63,509 bases of DNA from an uncultured Rhizobiaceae group bacterium (GCA_938010435.1 CALLUS010000028.1:1-63509), one strand, 5' to 3'; positions 15,958-26,614 are shown, counted from the first letter of the stretch. The notes: a model not told the origin generated them from the sequence alone. A program made the numbers and translations.

Positions 15958-18156
15958 TTACGCCTTGGCCTTGGATTTCTTTTTAGAGGCCTTCGACGTG
16001 AGTGTCGCCTCCGGATTCAGAATTGTCTGGGGCGCATCTTTCTTCAATGATTTGCCGCGACCAGACAGGCTAGGATTGGTCATGAAATATTCCTGTGCAC
16101 TAAAAGGCTTTTGCCCGTCACGCAACTCCATGCGTTTTGACGTGCCGTCGGGCAAAATCTCCCAACTTTGTTGATTGTCCATCATATTACCAAGCATAAT
16201 CTGACCGAGCACTTGTTCGTGCACGGTTGGGTTTTCGACCGGAAACAAAACTTCAACACGGCGGTCCAAATTGCGAGGCATGAGATCTGCGGAACCAGCA
16301 TAAACCAATGCTTTTTTTGACGGCAGACCATAGCCGTTGCCAAAACAGAACACACGACCATGTTCCAGAAAGCGTCCAATGATGGATTTTACCCTGATGT
16401 TTTCTGAAAGACCCTTCACTTGTGGGCGCAAACAACAAATACCGCGCACCACCAGATCAATTTGCACCCCATCATTGCTGGCTTCGTAGAGCTGATCGAT
16501 CATTTTCTTATCGACCAAGGAATTCATTTTCATCCAGATTTGAGCAGGTCTGCCAGCTTTGGCATGATCCCGCTCGGCGTCAATCAAACCCTCAATGCTT
16601 TTACGCAAAGTGGTGGGCGAAACCAAAAGTCGGGACAGACCTTCGGGCGTGGCGTAGCCTGTAATGAAATTGAACACCCGCGCCACATCCAAGGCAATGT
16701 CCTTATCGTCGGTGAAAAAAGACAAATCGGTATAAATCTTTGCATTGATGGGATGATAATTGCCTGTGCCAATGTGACAAAAATTGACCAAACCACCGCC
16801 TTCACGCCGCACAACAAGAGACAATTTTGCATGAGTTTTCAATTCGATGAAACCATAGACGACTTGCACGCCTGCACGTTCCAAATCGCGCGCCCAACGA
16901 ATGTTTGCTTCTTCGTCAAATCGCGCCTTCAGTTCCACCAATGCGGTAACCGATTTTCCGTTTTCAGCGGCTTCGATGAGGGCTTGTACAATCTGGCTGT
17001 CATTGGATGTACGGTAGAGGGTTTGTTTGATCGCAACCACATCAGGATCGCGGGCAGCTTGCAGCAAAAAGCGGACCACAACATCAAAAGATTCATAAGG
17101 GTGATGAACCACCAAATCCTTTTGTCTGATCGCAGCGAAACAATCGCCATTGTGTTCGCGAATGCGTTCAGGAAACCGTGGGGTATAAGATCTGTATTTG
17201 AAACGTTTGGACCCCTGAGAAACAATTTCTTTCAAGTCATCCAATGCCAACATACCATCCAAAACGATGGTTTCAGATGACTGAACTTTCAATTCCTTCA
17301 CCACAAAATTCCGCAAATTTTGCGGCGTGTCTTCTGTGAATTCAAGACGGATCACCAATCCACGGCGTCGCTGTTTTAGCGCGCTCTCGAACAGACGCAC
17401 TAAATCTTCTGCTTCTTCCTGCACTTCGATATCGGAATCACGAACAAGACGGAACATACCGCTTTGCTTCATATCGTAGCCCGGAAAAAGCCGGTCAATG
17501 AAAAGACCAATCACTTCTTCAACAGAGATGAAGCGAGATGGCGCTTTGGGTGTTCCATCATCTCGCATATTGATCTGCGGCAAGGCCACAAAACGTTTTA
17601 GCGGTTGAGGCAGACGCAACAGCGCTGTCATGGGTTTGCCGTCTTTTCGGCGCTCTAAATCAAGCACCATAGTGAGCCCCAAATTAGGCATGAACGGGAA
17701 TGGGTGAGCCGGATCAATGCACAAAGGCGTCAGAACAGGAAAAACGTGGCTTAAGAAATGGTCTTCGGCCCAACTGCGCTCGTCATCAGTGAGTTCTTGA
17801 CTTTTCAGCAACGAAATTCCACTGACCGCCATTTCCGTCTTCAGGGATTTAAACAGTTCCAATTGACGCGTTTGAAGATGTTCAATTTCCCGCGTGGCAT
17901 TGTTCAATTGTTCGTCCGGGGTCTGACCGTTGTCCGACAAAGTGGAAACATTTTCGCGTACTTGGCCTGCAAGACCCGCAATACGCACCATCAAGAATTC
18001 ATTCAAATTATCCGCTGAAATGGACAAGAAACGCAAACGTTCCAGCAATGGGTTTTTGGTGTTTTCCGCCTCCATCAACACACGTCTGTTGAACTGCAAC
18101 CAGGAAATTTCCCGATTGATGTAACGCGATTGATCTTCAGTCAAAGAGACATTCAT
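15958..18156 (-). CDS. ppk1: Polyphosphate kinase 1
   Basis: A 732-residue PPK1, which transfers the gamma-phosphate of ATP to a growing polyphosphate chain. It begins with the N-domain motif [16 protein letters not shown]. It continues through the head-domain [11 protein letters not shown] and the catalytic C1/C2 domains, where [13 protein letters not shown] and HIGTGNYHP are characteristic and contain the histidine region used for autophosphorylation. The C-terminus is lysine-rich. The ATG at 18156 is chosen over a TTG four codons upstream because a GGAA sequence lies at suitable spacing. The gene lies between hda and ppx. Confidence 0.97.
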   Translation of the reverse strand: MNVSLTEDQSRYINREISWLQFNRRVLMEAENTKNPLLERLRFLSISADNLNEFLMVRIAGLAGQVRENVSTLSDNGQTPDEQLNNATREIEHLQTRQLELFKSLKTEMAVSGISLLKSQELTDDERSWAEDHFLSHVFPVLTPLCIDPAHPFPFMPNLGLTMVLDLERRKDGKPMTALLRLPQPLKRFVALPQINMRDDGTPKAPSRFISVEEVIGLFIDRLFPGYDMKQSGMFRLVRDSDIEVQEEAEDLVRLFESALKQRRRGLVIRLEFTEDTPQNLRNFVVKELKVQSSETIVLDGMLALDDLKEIVSQGSKRFKYRSYTPRFPERIREHNGDCFAAIRQKDLVVHHPYESFDVVVRFLLQAARDPDVVAIKQTLYRTSNDSQIVQALIEAAENGKSVTALVELKARFDEEANIRWARDLERAGVQVVYGFIELKTHAKLSLVVRREGGGLVNFCHIGTGNYHPINAKIYTDLSFFTDDKDIALDVARVFNFITGYATPEGLSRLLVSPTTLRKSIEGLIDAERDHAKAGRPAQIWMKMNSLVDKKMIDQLYEASNDGVQIDLVVRGICCLRPQVKGLSENIRVKSIIGRFLEHGRVFCFGNGYGLPSKKALVYAGSADLMPRNLDRRVEVLFPVENPTVHEQVLGQIMLGNMMDNQQSWEILPDGTSKRMELRDGQKPFSAQEYFMTNPSLSGRGKSLKKDAPQTILNPEATLTSKASKKKSKAKA

Positions 18157-18222
18157 ACAAAATTCCAAATTTAGTGCAAAACGATACCACTCAGCATTGA
18201 TTGCAACAGTTTTGCTTTAGAT

Positions 18223-18906
18223 TTATTCCTGCATGCCCAGTGATTGCAGCGCAAGGGAAGCCAGCGGAATTGTTATAGCCCGCTTTTCAGCCAGTGAAGC
18301 CTGATCGATCGCCTCAACAAGCTTTTGAGCAAATGCGAGCGAACGTTCCATACGGGTGGCGCAATATTCAATCACAGGCATTTCCACCATCATCTGTCGG
18401 TCAGCGAATAACTTGAACAGCACACCACGTAACAGTTTATCATCCGGTTCGTTTAACTCCACCACATGAGCCAGTTTCATACGCGATTGAAGGTCGGGAA
18501 GCACAATACCCCAATTGCCCGGCCAACGACGACTGGTGAGCAAGAGATTTCCCTTGCCTGATTTCACCATGTTGATGATGTGAAACAGACGGGTTTCGCT
18601 AAAATTACCTTGAACAATATCTTCTACAACATAGTTGCCATAGGTTTGTTGGGGCAATTCATCATCAGGGCCCAATGACGGTAGAATATGGGCTTGCGAA
18701 CGCGCTGCCCAAATTTGCGCCAAATGGGTCTTTCCTGCCCCTGTAGGGCCAGCCAATATGACAATTGGTGCGGGCCACTCAGGCCAAGAATCCAAAAACC
18801 GGACAGCTGCAGAGTTGGCGTCGCTGACCAAAAGATCTTCGCGCGCACTGGCAGCTTCCAACGGCAGGTGTAACGGCAATTGGCCGGAAGATTTACGCTT
18901 AGACAT
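18223..18906 (-). CDS. hda: DnaA-like regulator of replication initiation (Hda)
   Basis: A 227-residue AAA+ protein homologous to the ATPase core of DnaA but lacking the DNA-binding domain IV. It has a QLPLHL clamp-binding motif at residues 9-14, as expected for a protein that docks on DnaN. It has a Walker A GPTGAGKT at 53-60 and a Walker B-like VVEDI. In Escherichia coli and Caulobacter the Hda-clamp complex stimulates DnaA-ATP hydrolysis and prevents re-initiation. It is transcribed with the AI-2E-type membrane protein upstream (15-base gap) and probably with ppk-ppx downstream. Confidence 0.9.
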   Translation of the reverse strand: MSKRKSSGQLPLHLPLEAASAREDLLVSDANSAAVRFLDSWPEWPAPIVILAGPTGAGKTHLAQIWAARSQAHILPSLGPDDELPQQTYGNYVVEDIVQGNFSETRLFHIINMVKSGKGNLLLTSRRWPGNWGIVLPDLQSRMKLAHVVELNEPDDKLLRGVLFKLFADRQMMVEMPVIEYCATRMERSLAFAQKLVEAIDQASLAEKRAITIPLASLALQSLGMQE

Positions 18907-18921
18907 GAAACTCTTCTATTT

Positions 18922-20070
18922 TCAGACCGCAGATTTATCATCACGGTCGTGACCGAGGTAGAAATCACTTTGCAGATATTTGGCCAATGTAAACCGCACC
19001 AACACTCCGATTGCCGCAGCCACTGGCACAGCAATAAGCAAGCCGGTGAACCCCATCAAGACGCCAAAGGCAGAAAGTGAGAACATCAGCCATACCGGGT
19101 GTAGCCCAACGCTTTCGCCAACAAGTTTGGGTTGCAGGATATTACCTTCGAAAAACTGACCGACAGCAAAAATGACGATGATCAGCAAAATCCACCAGAA
19201 ATCGGGCCAGAATTGCACGAGAGCCACACCCACCGCCAAAACAAGACCAATCAAAGACCCCACGAACGGGATGAAACTAATAAGACCAGCAAACATACCG
19301 ATCAACAATCCAAAATTCAGTCCCACTAATGTAAGGCTGAGCGCGTAGAACGAGCCCAGAATGAAACACAAAGACCCTTGTCCGCGCACAAAGCCTGCAA
19401 TGGCTTTGTTGATATCACCGAATATAGCTTCAAGATCTCCCTTATGATCACGCGGCAACCATGAATCCACGCGTTCGATCATCCGATCCCAATCAAGCAG
19501 CAAATAGAATGCCACGATTGGCGTGATCACGAACAAGGACAGAATATCAATCAATGCCTTGCCTGAATTCCAGATAGAACCTAGCAACGTGGTCAACCAC
19601 CCAGCGCCTTGCTGTAGCACTTCATCCAAGTTTTCGCGGATATTAGCTGAACCTTCGCCGATCAAATTGCGCAGCCATTCGCTTTCAGTATTTGCTATCA
19701 AAGACTGCAATTGCGTGATGTAAGACGGCATTCGGGATATCAAACCCGACAATTGGTGCGATAAGACCGGCACCAACAGAATAAGAGCAAGAGAAAACAA
19801 AAACACAAAAACCAGAAGGATCATCACCGTGGCGAACAGTCTGCTTGTACCCCAAGATTCCAATTTATCGGCCACAGGGTCCAACATATACGCCAATGCC
19901 ATACCAGCGATGAACGGCAATAAAATTGAACGAAACACAAACAAGAACAAGACGACTGCGACCAGCGCACCCAACCAGAAAAACGCCTGACGCTTTATGC
20001 TATTTGAAAAAACAACGTCCTGTACTGTTGCGTCCTTCACGGGTACTTTTTTAACTGCTTTTTTGGCCAA
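18922..20070 (-). CDS. AI-2E transporter (PerM) family membrane protein
   Basis: A 382-residue polytopic protein with about eight hydrophobic segments and the family's central amphipathic region. The motif AGLISFIPFVGSLIGLVLA and the following GNILQPKLVGE are hallmarks. Family members have been linked to autoinducer-2 or ion export, but the substrate differs among them. The first codon is a TTG (MAKKAVKK when translated) preceded by GGAGAG at good spacing, and no better ATG exists before the first membrane helix. It overlaps no gene but lies two bases after the CDP-alcohol transferase stop. Substrate unknown. Confidence 0.88.
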   Translation of the reverse strand: MAKKAVKKVPVKDATVQDVVFSNSIKRQAFFWLGALVAVVLFLFVFRSILLPFIAGMALAYMLDPVADKLESWGTSRLFATVMILLVFVFLFSLALILLVPVLSHQLSGLISRMPSYITQLQSLIANTESEWLRNLIGEGSANIRENLDEVLQQGAGWLTTLLGSIWNSGKALIDILSLFVITPIVAFYLLLDWDRMIERVDSWLPRDHKGDLEAIFGDINKAIAGFVRGQGSLCFILGSFYALSLTLVGLNFGLLIGMFAGLISFIPFVGSLIGLVLAVGVALVQFWPDFWWILLIIVIFAVGQFFEGNILQPKLVGESVGLHPVWLMFSLSAFGVLMGFTGLLIAVPVAAAIGVLVRFTLAKYLQSDFYLGHDRDDKSAV

Positions 20071-20072
20071 AT

Positions 20073-20630
20073 TCAGGTCTCTCCATCTTGATGGGCGGCA
20101 CCGTTTGCAAACAACGCCAATCCTTGAACTATATAGGCCATAGCTGATGCCGCTGTCAGCAGTCCTGTCACATATTCTAAGGTCGTTTGCGTGGTGGGCA
20201 GGGGATATTCAAATCCCAAAACACCGAGGACCAAAGCTGCCAACACGATTTGCAGAAGAGTGTTCACCTTGGACACCCACAAAGGTTTTATTTTGACATC
20301 TTTTTCCAGCACAAAAGCCAACATAACCCCGAATACGATAATCAAGTCGCGACTGACGACCAAAATAGTCAGCCACAAGGGCAAATGCCCGAGATAAGCC
20401 AGCACGATAAAGACTGACACAAGCATGAGTTTGTCGGCGATTGGGTCCAAAATCGTGCCAAATTCGCTTTGTTGATCGAGTGCCCGCGCAACAATTCCGT
20501 CTACAGCATCTGACAAACCGGCGATAACAAATGCCACAAACGCAAAAATAGGCTGTTCGGCGAGTAGTGCCCAAATGATAATGGGCACGAGCAAAACACG
20601 TCCCACCGTAATGATATTCGCAATAGTCAA
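20073..20630 (-). CDS. CDP-alcohol phosphatidyltransferase family protein
   Basis: A 185-residue membrane enzyme with the complete CDP-alcohol transferase signature D-x2-DG-x2-AR-x8-G-x3-D-x3-D (DAVDGIVARALDQQSEFG followed by two further aspartates). It joins a CDP-linked lipid to an alcohol in the inner membrane. A second member in the window (32688-33296) is the better candidate for phosphatidylglycerophosphate synthase. This copy is the paralogue typically found upstream of the AI-2E-like gene and hda in related genomes. Its acceptor alcohol is unknown. Confidence 0.88.
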   Translation of the reverse strand: MTIANIITVGRVLLVPIIIWALLAEQPIFAFVAFVIAGLSDAVDGIVARALDQQSEFGTILDPIADKLMLVSVFIVLAYLGHLPLWLTILVVSRDLIIVFGVMLAFVLEKDVKIKPLWVSKVNTLLQIVLAALVLGVLGFEYPLPTTQTTLEYVTGLLTAASAMAYIVQGLALFANGAAHQDGET

Positions 20631-20800
20631 ATCTAACGTTTCCGCAGGTCACGTTGCACAATAAGCATTGCGAACTTTGCGATGGATAGGGTTTCATTGC
20701 AACATTGTGGTCACGCAAATATCTCCGGCTTGTGATGGGAGATCAATTGACACAATTCCAATTGCGCTGGACAGTTCCACCAAAGCAAAGGAAGCATGCG

Positions 20801-21289
20801 ATGAGACACAACAAGAAACTGATAATTGCCGGAATTACCACGCTGATCGGGTTGGCACTTGTCAGAGCTGCCAATGCTGGTGACAACCATGCTGGTTATT
20901 ATTATCCCGAACCACAAACTTCTGAAGTCTATGCTTCTCCACTTTCTCCACTTCCGACAGCAAATAAGCGCACTCGCATCGGATTCACTGTGGGGCTTGG
21001 GGCGCAACAACGCAAACGACCACACGCACCTGATTATCATGTGTTTGCCAAGGGTGCCACGGCACAAAAGATGATCATCGTCGCAACGACTGAAGGAAAG
21101 TACAACACTCTGTTTCGCTTGCGCGCCTTATTAGCAGCCATGTCTGCTGAAGCTCGTTTGTCACCCCTGTTTCAAAAATCACAGCAACCGCAAAACCTGA
21201 ATTTTCTCGACTTAGCGCGGCTTACCGGCTTCATAAAAGTGACCGTAACCGACGGCGACAAGATCGCTCATCGTATCGATATCAAATAA
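20801..21289 (+). CDS. Conserved secreted protein of unknown function upstream of purM
   Basis: A 162-residue protein with a clear Sec signal peptide: basic MRHNKK, a hydrophobic core, and a likely cleavage after ANA (residue 26). The mature part has a proline-rich stretch followed by FTVGLGAQQRKR and a domain ending HRIDIK. The start at ATG 20801 has AAAGGAAG just upstream and gives the signal peptide, whereas the longer frame from 20705 does not. A homologous secreted gene commonly occupies this position before purM in the order, but its role is unknown and I recognise no domain. Confidence 0.75.
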   Translation: MRHNKKLIIAGITTLIGLALVRAANAGDNHAGYYYPEPQTSEVYASPLSPLPTANKRTRIGFTVGLGAQQRKRPHAPDYHVFAKGATAQKMIIVATTEGKYNTLFRLRALLAAMSAEARLSPLFQKSQQPQNLNFLDLARLTGFIKVTVTDGDKIAHRIDIK

Positions 21290-21370
21290 AGTTGGGAATT
21301 CGGGTAGTTTTCCACCTCTTTTGCATGTGTTGACAAGACGCTGACGCACCAGCGCCTTATAGAGACAGGT

Positions 21371-22438
21371 ATGAGCGATAAAGAACACAACAAATCACCC
21401 CTCTCCTATGCTGACGCTGGAGTGGATATTGACGCTGGCAACTCGCTGGTGAATTCAATCAAGCCTCTGATCGCAGCGACCATGCGATCTGGTGCTGATG
21501 GGTCGATTGGTGGCTTTGGCGGCGTTTTTGATATTGCAGCGACAGGTTACAAAGATCCGCTCTTGGTTGCAGCCAATGACGGGGTTGGAACTAAACTCAA
21601 GATCGCAATTGATACTGGATTGCACGATACAATCGGCATCGACCTTGTGGCCATGTGCGTCAATGATCTTGTGGTGCAAGGCGCGGAACCTCTATTCTTC
21701 CTCGACTATTTCGCAACTGGAAAACTCGACAACGGTGTTGCTGAACAGGTGATTGCGGGAATTGCCAAAGGCTGCTCAATTTCAGGTTGCGCGTTGATTG
21801 GCGGCGAAACCGCTGAAATGCCAGGCATGTACAACGAAGGCGATTATGACCTCGCTGGGTTCTCTGTGGGCGCAGTTGAGCGTGGCGAATTGCTTCCTCA
21901 AAATGTCAGTGGTGGCGATATTGTTTTGGCGCTCGGTTCCAGTGGCGTTCATTCAAACGGTTATTCGTTGGTGCGCCGCGTTGTTGAACGCAGCGGCCTT
22001 GCTTGGGGCGATGCGTCTCCATTCGGTGCCGGCACTCTGGCAGAAGAACTTCTCACACCCACGCGCATTTACGTTCGCAGCCTGCTGGCCGCTTTGAAGA
22101 GCAACAAGAGCATTCGTGCATTTGCGCATATCACGGGCGGTGGACTGACAGAAAACATTCCGCGCGTATTGCCAAAAGACGTGAGCGCAGAAATTGACCT
22201 CTCAAAACTGACCATGCCCCCCGTATTTTCATGGCTGAAATCCGTGGGTAGTATTGAGGACAGCGAAATGCTGCGCACTTTCAACTGCGGTACCGGCATG
22301 ATTATCGTTGTTCCCGAAGTCGATGTTGAAGCAGTAACTAAAACACTTGAAGCCGAAGGGGAAAACGTCAGCATCATTGGTCGCTTGATCAAGGGCGACG
22401 GTGAAGTGACCACGGTTGGCCAAGTGAACTGGTCATAA
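21371..22438 (+). CDS. purM: Phosphoribosylformylglycinamidine cyclo-ligase
   Basis: A 355-residue AIR synthetase, the fifth step of purine synthesis, closing the imidazole ring of FGAM with ATP. Diagnostic segments are [12 protein letters not shown] at the start, GFGGVFDI, the glycine-rich ATP-binding segment [12 protein letters not shown] and [11 protein letters not shown]. It is three bases ahead of purN, the usual operon. Upstream, TTGACA (21330-21335) could be the -35 element, but the spacing to a -10 candidate (TTATAG) is longer than ideal. Confidence 0.98.
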   Translation: MSDKEHNKSPLSYADAGVDIDAGNSLVNSIKPLIAATMRSGADGSIGGFGGVFDIAATGYKDPLLVAANDGVGTKLKIAIDTGLHDTIGIDLVAMCVNDLVVQGAEPLFFLDYFATGKLDNGVAEQVIAGIAKGCSISGCALIGGETAEMPGMYNEGDYDLAGFSVGAVERGELLPQNVSGGDIVLALGSSGVHSNGYSLVRRVVERSGLAWGDASPFGAGTLAEELLTPTRIYVRSLLAALKSNKSIRAFAHITGGGLTENIPRVLPKDVSAEIDLSKLTMPPVFSWLKSVGSIEDSEMLRTFNCGTGMIIVVPEVDVEAVTKTLEAEGENVSIIGRLIKGDGEVTTVGQVNWS

Positions 22439-22441
22439 CTC

Positions 22442-23095
22442 ATGACAAAACTGAAAGCCGCCGTTTTGATATCCGGTCGTGGTTCCAATATGGGAGCCTT
22501 GGCGCGCGCAACTATGGACCCAGACTTTCCCGCCGAGATTGTTCTCGTGCTGTCTAACAAACCCCATGTTGAAGGTCTCGCACTGGCGCAAGAACACGGC
22601 ATAGATATTCGCGTAATTGACCACAAAGAGTTTGATGACCGTGAAACTCATGAAGATGCAGTAACCGAAGCATTGAAAGAAGCCGGTGCGGAGCTTGTTT
22701 GTTTGGCGGGCTATATGCGCATTTTGGGCGAAGGTTTTGTCAATTCATGGCGCGGACGATTGATCAATATTCATCCAAGCCTATTGCCATCATTTCGCGG
22801 CATTAAGACCCACGAACGGGCTTTGGAACGTGGAATTCGCATTCATGGGTGTTCCGTACATTTTGTGACTGCGGAATTAGACGCAGGGCCTATCATTGCG
22901 CAAACGGCTGTACCTGTTGTTCCCGGCGACACCGCCGAGACATTGTCAGATCGAATATTAGAAGCAGAGCACGAACTTTACCCCCATGCACTCGAACTGA
23001 TCGCTTCAAAGCGGGTTCGGTGGTCTGGTGACAGCGGGGTCGCCGATATGGACGTCACACAAAATGATGTCGCCATATTCCCGAAAGCCGATTAA
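22442..23095 (+). CDS. purN: Phosphoribosylglycinamide formyltransferase
   Basis: A 217-residue GAR transformylase using 10-formyl-tetrahydrofolate. It shows the phosphate-binding ISGRGSNM near the N-terminus, the active site INIHPSLLPSF with catalytic Asn and His, and VTAELDAGPII with the catalytic Asp. It is co-transcribed with purM three bases upstream. The last four bases overlap the end of the convergent molybdopterin oxidoreductase gene. Confidence 0.97.
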   Translation: MTKLKAAVLISGRGSNMGALARATMDPDFPAEIVLVLSNKPHVEGLALAQEHGIDIRVIDHKEFDDRETHEDAVTEALKEAGAELVCLAGYMRILGEGFVNSWRGRLINIHPSLLPSFRGIKTHERALERGIRIHGCSVHFVTAELDAGPIIAQTAVPVVPGDTAETLSDRILEAEHELYPHALELIASKRVRWSGDSGVADMDVTQNDVAIFPKAD

Positions 23096-25194
23096 CAAGC
23101 CTCAATACGCACTTTGGTGTCATGGAACGATGCTGAACCGTGCGGGGCGCAAGTGTCTGCGCTCGTCAATGTGTTGATACCACACCCATCTTCATGAGCC
23201 TTGTTGGGCCAAATACCTTCGCAGACAACCACGCCACGCTTCACGCCTTCAAACAATTTAACATGGACGATTACGCCGCCTCTTTGATTAACAAGGCGCA
23301 CTTTCGCTCCCTCTTCCAAGCCATATTGCTCTCCATCATCGGGGTGCAACAGAACGGACGGACGAACCTCTTTTTTAATGGACTTGTCCGTGTTGTTGAA
23401 CGTGGAATTCAAGAATGAACGGGCCGGTGACGTTGTCATTCTAAACGGATGATCTGCATCCGCATTTTCGGTCACATCCCAATGGTCCGGGAATGTGGGC
23501 GCCTCGTCTACAGGACCCTGCAGGCCCATTGTTTCAGGTGGCCTGCCCCACGGAACATTGTGCCAATCTGCTTTCAAATGAAATTTGCCGTCCCCGTGGG
23601 CAAAGCCGTCAACATAGTGACTCGTCTCAAAATCAGGTTGGCAATCGATCCATTTGTCACGCTTAATATCTTCCAACGATCCGCGGCCACTGCGCTGTAG
23701 TAAATCGTCGATAAGTTCATTGGCTGTTAAACCAAAGCCCGATCGATCAGCAACACCCAAGCGTTTGGCCAATTCTTCCACCACAAATAAGTTGCTGCGG
23801 CATGTTTCAGGACCATCAATCAGTTTGGGCCCTAGAATGATATGCTGATGACCACCGCCGCGATAAATATCATCATGCTCCACAAACATAGTTGCAGGTA
23901 AAACAATATCGGCCAGTTCAGCGGTTTCGGTCATGAATTGTTCATGAACCGCCACGAACAGGTCTTCGCGCGCAAAACCTTGTTTTACCAATTCTTGTTC
24001 AGGAGCGACTGAAACAGGATTGGTATTTTGCACCAACATGGCGGTGACGGGCGGACCGCCGTACAAAGCATCTTGATCGCCGATGAGCACACGACCGATT
24101 TTCGATTGATCCATGGAGCGGATGGTTGGATCATCAAACTCTCCGCCCTGAATAAAACTACCGTCCATTCCGTAGATACCAGCATTGGAATGAAAGGCAC
24201 CGCCGCCTTCATATTTCCATGAGCCCAACACTGTCGCGATTGATGTAGCAGCGTGCATATTTACCGCGCCATTTCGTGTGCGGGTGAAGCCATAGCCCAT
24301 GCGAAAATATGTTTTCGGTCGCTCTGCCAAAAGTTCAGCAAACTCCTCAATTTCTTCGACACTCAGCCCTGTAATTTCAGACGCCCATTCAGGTGTTCGT
24401 GTTTGCAAATGTGATTCAAAATCGTCCGGTACATCGCTGTATTGCTTCAGAAATTCTCGATCAGCGTTTCCATCCCGGAACAGGCAATGCATCACGGCGC
24501 AAGCTAGCGCGCCGTCTGTCCCCGGACGCAAAACCAAGCCGAGATCAGCTTGTTTCACTGTGTCATTTTCATAAACATCAATGACGACGATTTTTGCGCC
24601 ATTATTTTTGCGCGCTTTGACTGCGTGGGTCATCACGTTGATCTGCGTTGAAACTGCATTGGTACCCCAAATTACGACGCAATCAGATACGGCCATCTCG
24701 CGCGGGTCGGGTCCCATGAGTTTGCCCGTGGCGGCAGCGAATCCTGTCCAAGCATTGGTGATGCAAATGGTGTCATATTGTTTCGACCAACGTTTCGCGT
24801 GGCGCAAACGATTGATGGAATCGCGTTGAACAAGACCCATCGTACCTGCATACACGTAAGGCCACACAGTCTGTGAGCCGTGTTTCTGTTCCGCTTGAAC
24901 AAACTTCTCCGCAACCAGATCAAGCGCATTCGACCAATCAATATCACCCCATTGTCCACTTCCCTTATCACCCTTGCGCAACATAGGCTTGAACAGGCGA
25001 TCAGGATGGTTCACACGGTCTGCATAACGGGCGACTTTCGCGCAAATCACCCCATCGGTATATGTGTTTTCTGTAGCACCTCGAACACGACCAAGTTTGT
25101 TGTCAGGCAAGACCTCTACTTCCAATGCGCAGGTGGAAGGACAATCGTGGGGACATGCGGAATAGAGTGTTTTTACGTCGACTTGCTTGTTCAT
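23092..25194 (-). CDS. Molybdopterin oxidoreductase family protein
   Basis: A 700-residue DMSO-reductase superfamily enzyme. Four N-terminal cysteines, C14-x3-C18-x3-C22-x28-C51 (ACPHDCPSTC and GVICAKV), form a [4Fe-4S] site. The molybdopterin domains follow, with landmarks IWGTNAVSTQINVMTHA and VLRPGTDGALA. The C-terminal molydop-binding domain includes LHPDDGEQYGLEEG. No Tat signal is present, so it is cytoplasmic. It is a single-subunit form without adjacent Fe-S or membrane subunits, so the substrate cannot be deduced. The reaction could be formate- or hydroxylated-heterocycle-related (not determinable). Confidence 0.88.
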   Translation of the reverse strand: MNKQVDVKTLYSACPHDCPSTCALEVEVLPDNKLGRVRGATENTYTDGVICAKVARYADRVNHPDRLFKPMLRKGDKGSGQWGDIDWSNALDLVAEKFVQAEQKHGSQTVWPYVYAGTMGLVQRDSINRLRHAKRWSKQYDTICITNAWTGFAAATGKLMGPDPREMAVSDCVVIWGTNAVSTQINVMTHAVKARKNNGAKIVVIDVYENDTVKQADLGLVLRPGTDGALACAVMHCLFRDGNADREFLKQYSDVPDDFESHLQTRTPEWASEITGLSVEEIEEFAELLAERPKTYFRMGYGFTRTRNGAVNMHAATSIATVLGSWKYEGGGAFHSNAGIYGMDGSFIQGGEFDDPTIRSMDQSKIGRVLIGDQDALYGGPPVTAMLVQNTNPVSVAPEQELVKQGFAREDLFVAVHEQFMTETAELADIVLPATMFVEHDDIYRGGGHQHIILGPKLIDGPETCRSNLFVVEELAKRLGVADRSGFGLTANELIDDLLQRSGRGSLEDIKRDKWIDCQPDFETSHYVDGFAHGDGKFHLKADWHNVPWGRPPETMGLQGPVDEAPTFPDHWDVTENADADHPFRMTTSPARSFLNSTFNNTDKSIKKEVRPSVLLHPDDGEQYGLEEGAKVRLVNQRGGVIVHVKLFEGVKRGVVVCEGIWPNKAHEDGCGINTLTSADTCAPHGSASFHDTKVRIEAC

Positions 25195-25269
25195 ATCGCT
25201 TCAGACCTGTTCAACTGGCGTTACACTTGATAGCAAGGCTTTTCCGTTCCGCAAACAGGCTTTTGCCAG

Positions 25270-26106
25270 ATGAATTACCGCCACGCTTTCCACGCCGGGA
25301 ATTTTGCTGATGTGTTCAAACATATCCTCTTGGCCCGTATGGTGACTTACATGCAGCGCAAAGACAAAGCATTCCGCGTTTATGACACCCATTCTGGCCT
25401 CGGCATATACGACCTCGCTTCAGAAGAAGCAGGCAAGACTGATGAGTGGATCGATGGTGTCGATAAAGTGATGAAGGCAAAGCCGCCAAAGGAAGTTGGG
25501 CGTTTGCTGACGGAATGGGAAAGTGCGGTTGAAGCAGCTGGCGAACAAAAATATCCAGGCTCCCCTTTTGTGGCACGGCACCTGTTGCGCAAAAAAGACC
25601 GATTGTCCCTCTATGAATTACATCCCGATGATCAAGAGGTTTTAGCCCAGAATTTTGCCAACGACTTTCAAACCCGCGTGAACCATCTGGATGGTTGGTT
25701 GGTGCCGAATTCCCATATTCCACCGAAAGAAGCCCGCGGTATTATGCTCATCGACCCGCCTTTTGAGGACGGGAATGATTTTGACCGTATGATTGATGCT
25801 TTGGAAAAAGCGCGTAAACGTTGGGCGGGCGGCACTGTTGCTCTTTGGTATCCCGTCAAAAAACGCGAACATACAGATGAATGGCTTGGTACGCTTAAAA
25901 GTCTTCAGTTTCCAAAATTGCTGAACGCTGAAATCTATATTCGTGAACCTCGATCAGCCTCCATGTTGAACGGTTGCGGTATGGTCATCGCCAATCCGCC
26001 GTTCACGCTCGCCAACGAATTGCATATACTATTGCCGTGGCTGGCGGAAACCATGAAAAAAGATCGCGGCTCCGGCTACAGATTGCAAGATTTATCCCAT
26101 CGTTGA
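25270..26106 (+). CDS. rlmJ: 23S rRNA adenine-2030 N6-methyltransferase
   Basis: A 278-residue protein matching RlmJ throughout. It begins MNYRHAFHAGNFADV, the strongly conserved opening. A catalytic DPPF motif (LIDPPFEDG) replaces the DPPY seen in many N6-adenine methyltransferases, as usual for RlmJ. The expected reaction is methylation of A2030 in 23S rRNA with SAM. It diverges from the molybdopterin oxidoreductase across a 75-base gap. Confidence 0.95.
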   Translation: MNYRHAFHAGNFADVFKHILLARMVTYMQRKDKAFRVYDTHSGLGIYDLASEEAGKTDEWIDGVDKVMKAKPPKEVGRLLTEWESAVEAAGEQKYPGSPFVARHLLRKKDRLSLYELHPDDQEVLAQNFANDFQTRVNHLDGWLVPNSHIPPKEARGIMLIDPPFEDGNDFDRMIDALEKARKRWAGGTVALWYPVKKREHTDEWLGTLKSLQFPKLLNAEIYIREPRSASMLNGCGMVIANPPFTLANELHILLPWLAETMKKDRGSGYRLQDLSHR

Positions 26107-26170
26107 TAATGGGTTTGGCTCATTGACCAATACCATCGGGTGACGCATTTTATGGTAACGCTGATTTAGA

Positions 26171-26614
26171 TTGGATTTTGTCGTGTTTCGCTATCTCTCC
26201 CAAATTGTCGCCGTATTCATCGTAACTGCTTTGTCTTTGGCTTCGCCCTTAAGCGCGGGGCCGCTAGATCTTTTGGTAAAACCGTCGTTTCCCCAATGTC
26301 ATGATGTCAAAGTGTTGGGCAAAATTGTTGAACGGTTTAACTGGGCTGAAGAGAACACATGGAACCGTGGCTTTTATCTCGAAGACATTGAACGCGTGCG
26401 CGAACGTGTTGTGCAAAACAGTTCGTCTCAACAAATTCCACGCCGCTACTGCCGTGCCCATGCACGGCTCACCAATGGCCGTCATCCTACACTTTTCTTC
26501 TTGATTGAAGGTGGGCAAGGATTTGCCGGAAATGGTTTCAATGTGGAATTCTGCCTCAACGGTTACGACCGTTGGAACGAATACGATGGCTCGTGCCGCA
26601 CTTTAAATTATTAG
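26171..26614 (+). CDS. Small secreted protein of unknown function
   Basis: A 147-residue exported protein with a hydrophobic N-terminus ending in an S-A-G site near residue 29. The mature region carries RFNWAEENTWNRGF and RRYCRAHA motifs and four cysteines, which could form two disulfides in the periplasm. The first codon is TTG at 26171; a GTG at 26183, four codons later, is an equally good start. Homologous genes are often found beside rlmJ in this order, as far as I recall, but no function is known. No domain recognised. Confidence 0.7.
   Translation: MDFVVFRYLSQIVAVFIVTALSLASPLSAGPLDLLVKPSFPQCHDVKVLGKIVERFNWAEENTWNRGFYLEDIERVRERVVQNSSSQQIPRRYCRAHARLTNGRHPTLFFLIEGGQGFAGNGFNVEFCLNGYDRWNEYDGSCRTLNY

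Noticed and set aside
16420-17280. Long open frame (286 codons) on the plus strand within ppk1
   Set aside because: It is antisense to a highly conserved enzyme, lacks a ribosome binding site and has no recognisable motif; it follows the codon bias of ppk1 read backwards.
21330-21361. TTGACA followed by TTATAG upstream of purM as a promoter
   Set aside because: The spacer is about 20-21 bases, outside the normal range, so it was not listed as a separate feature.
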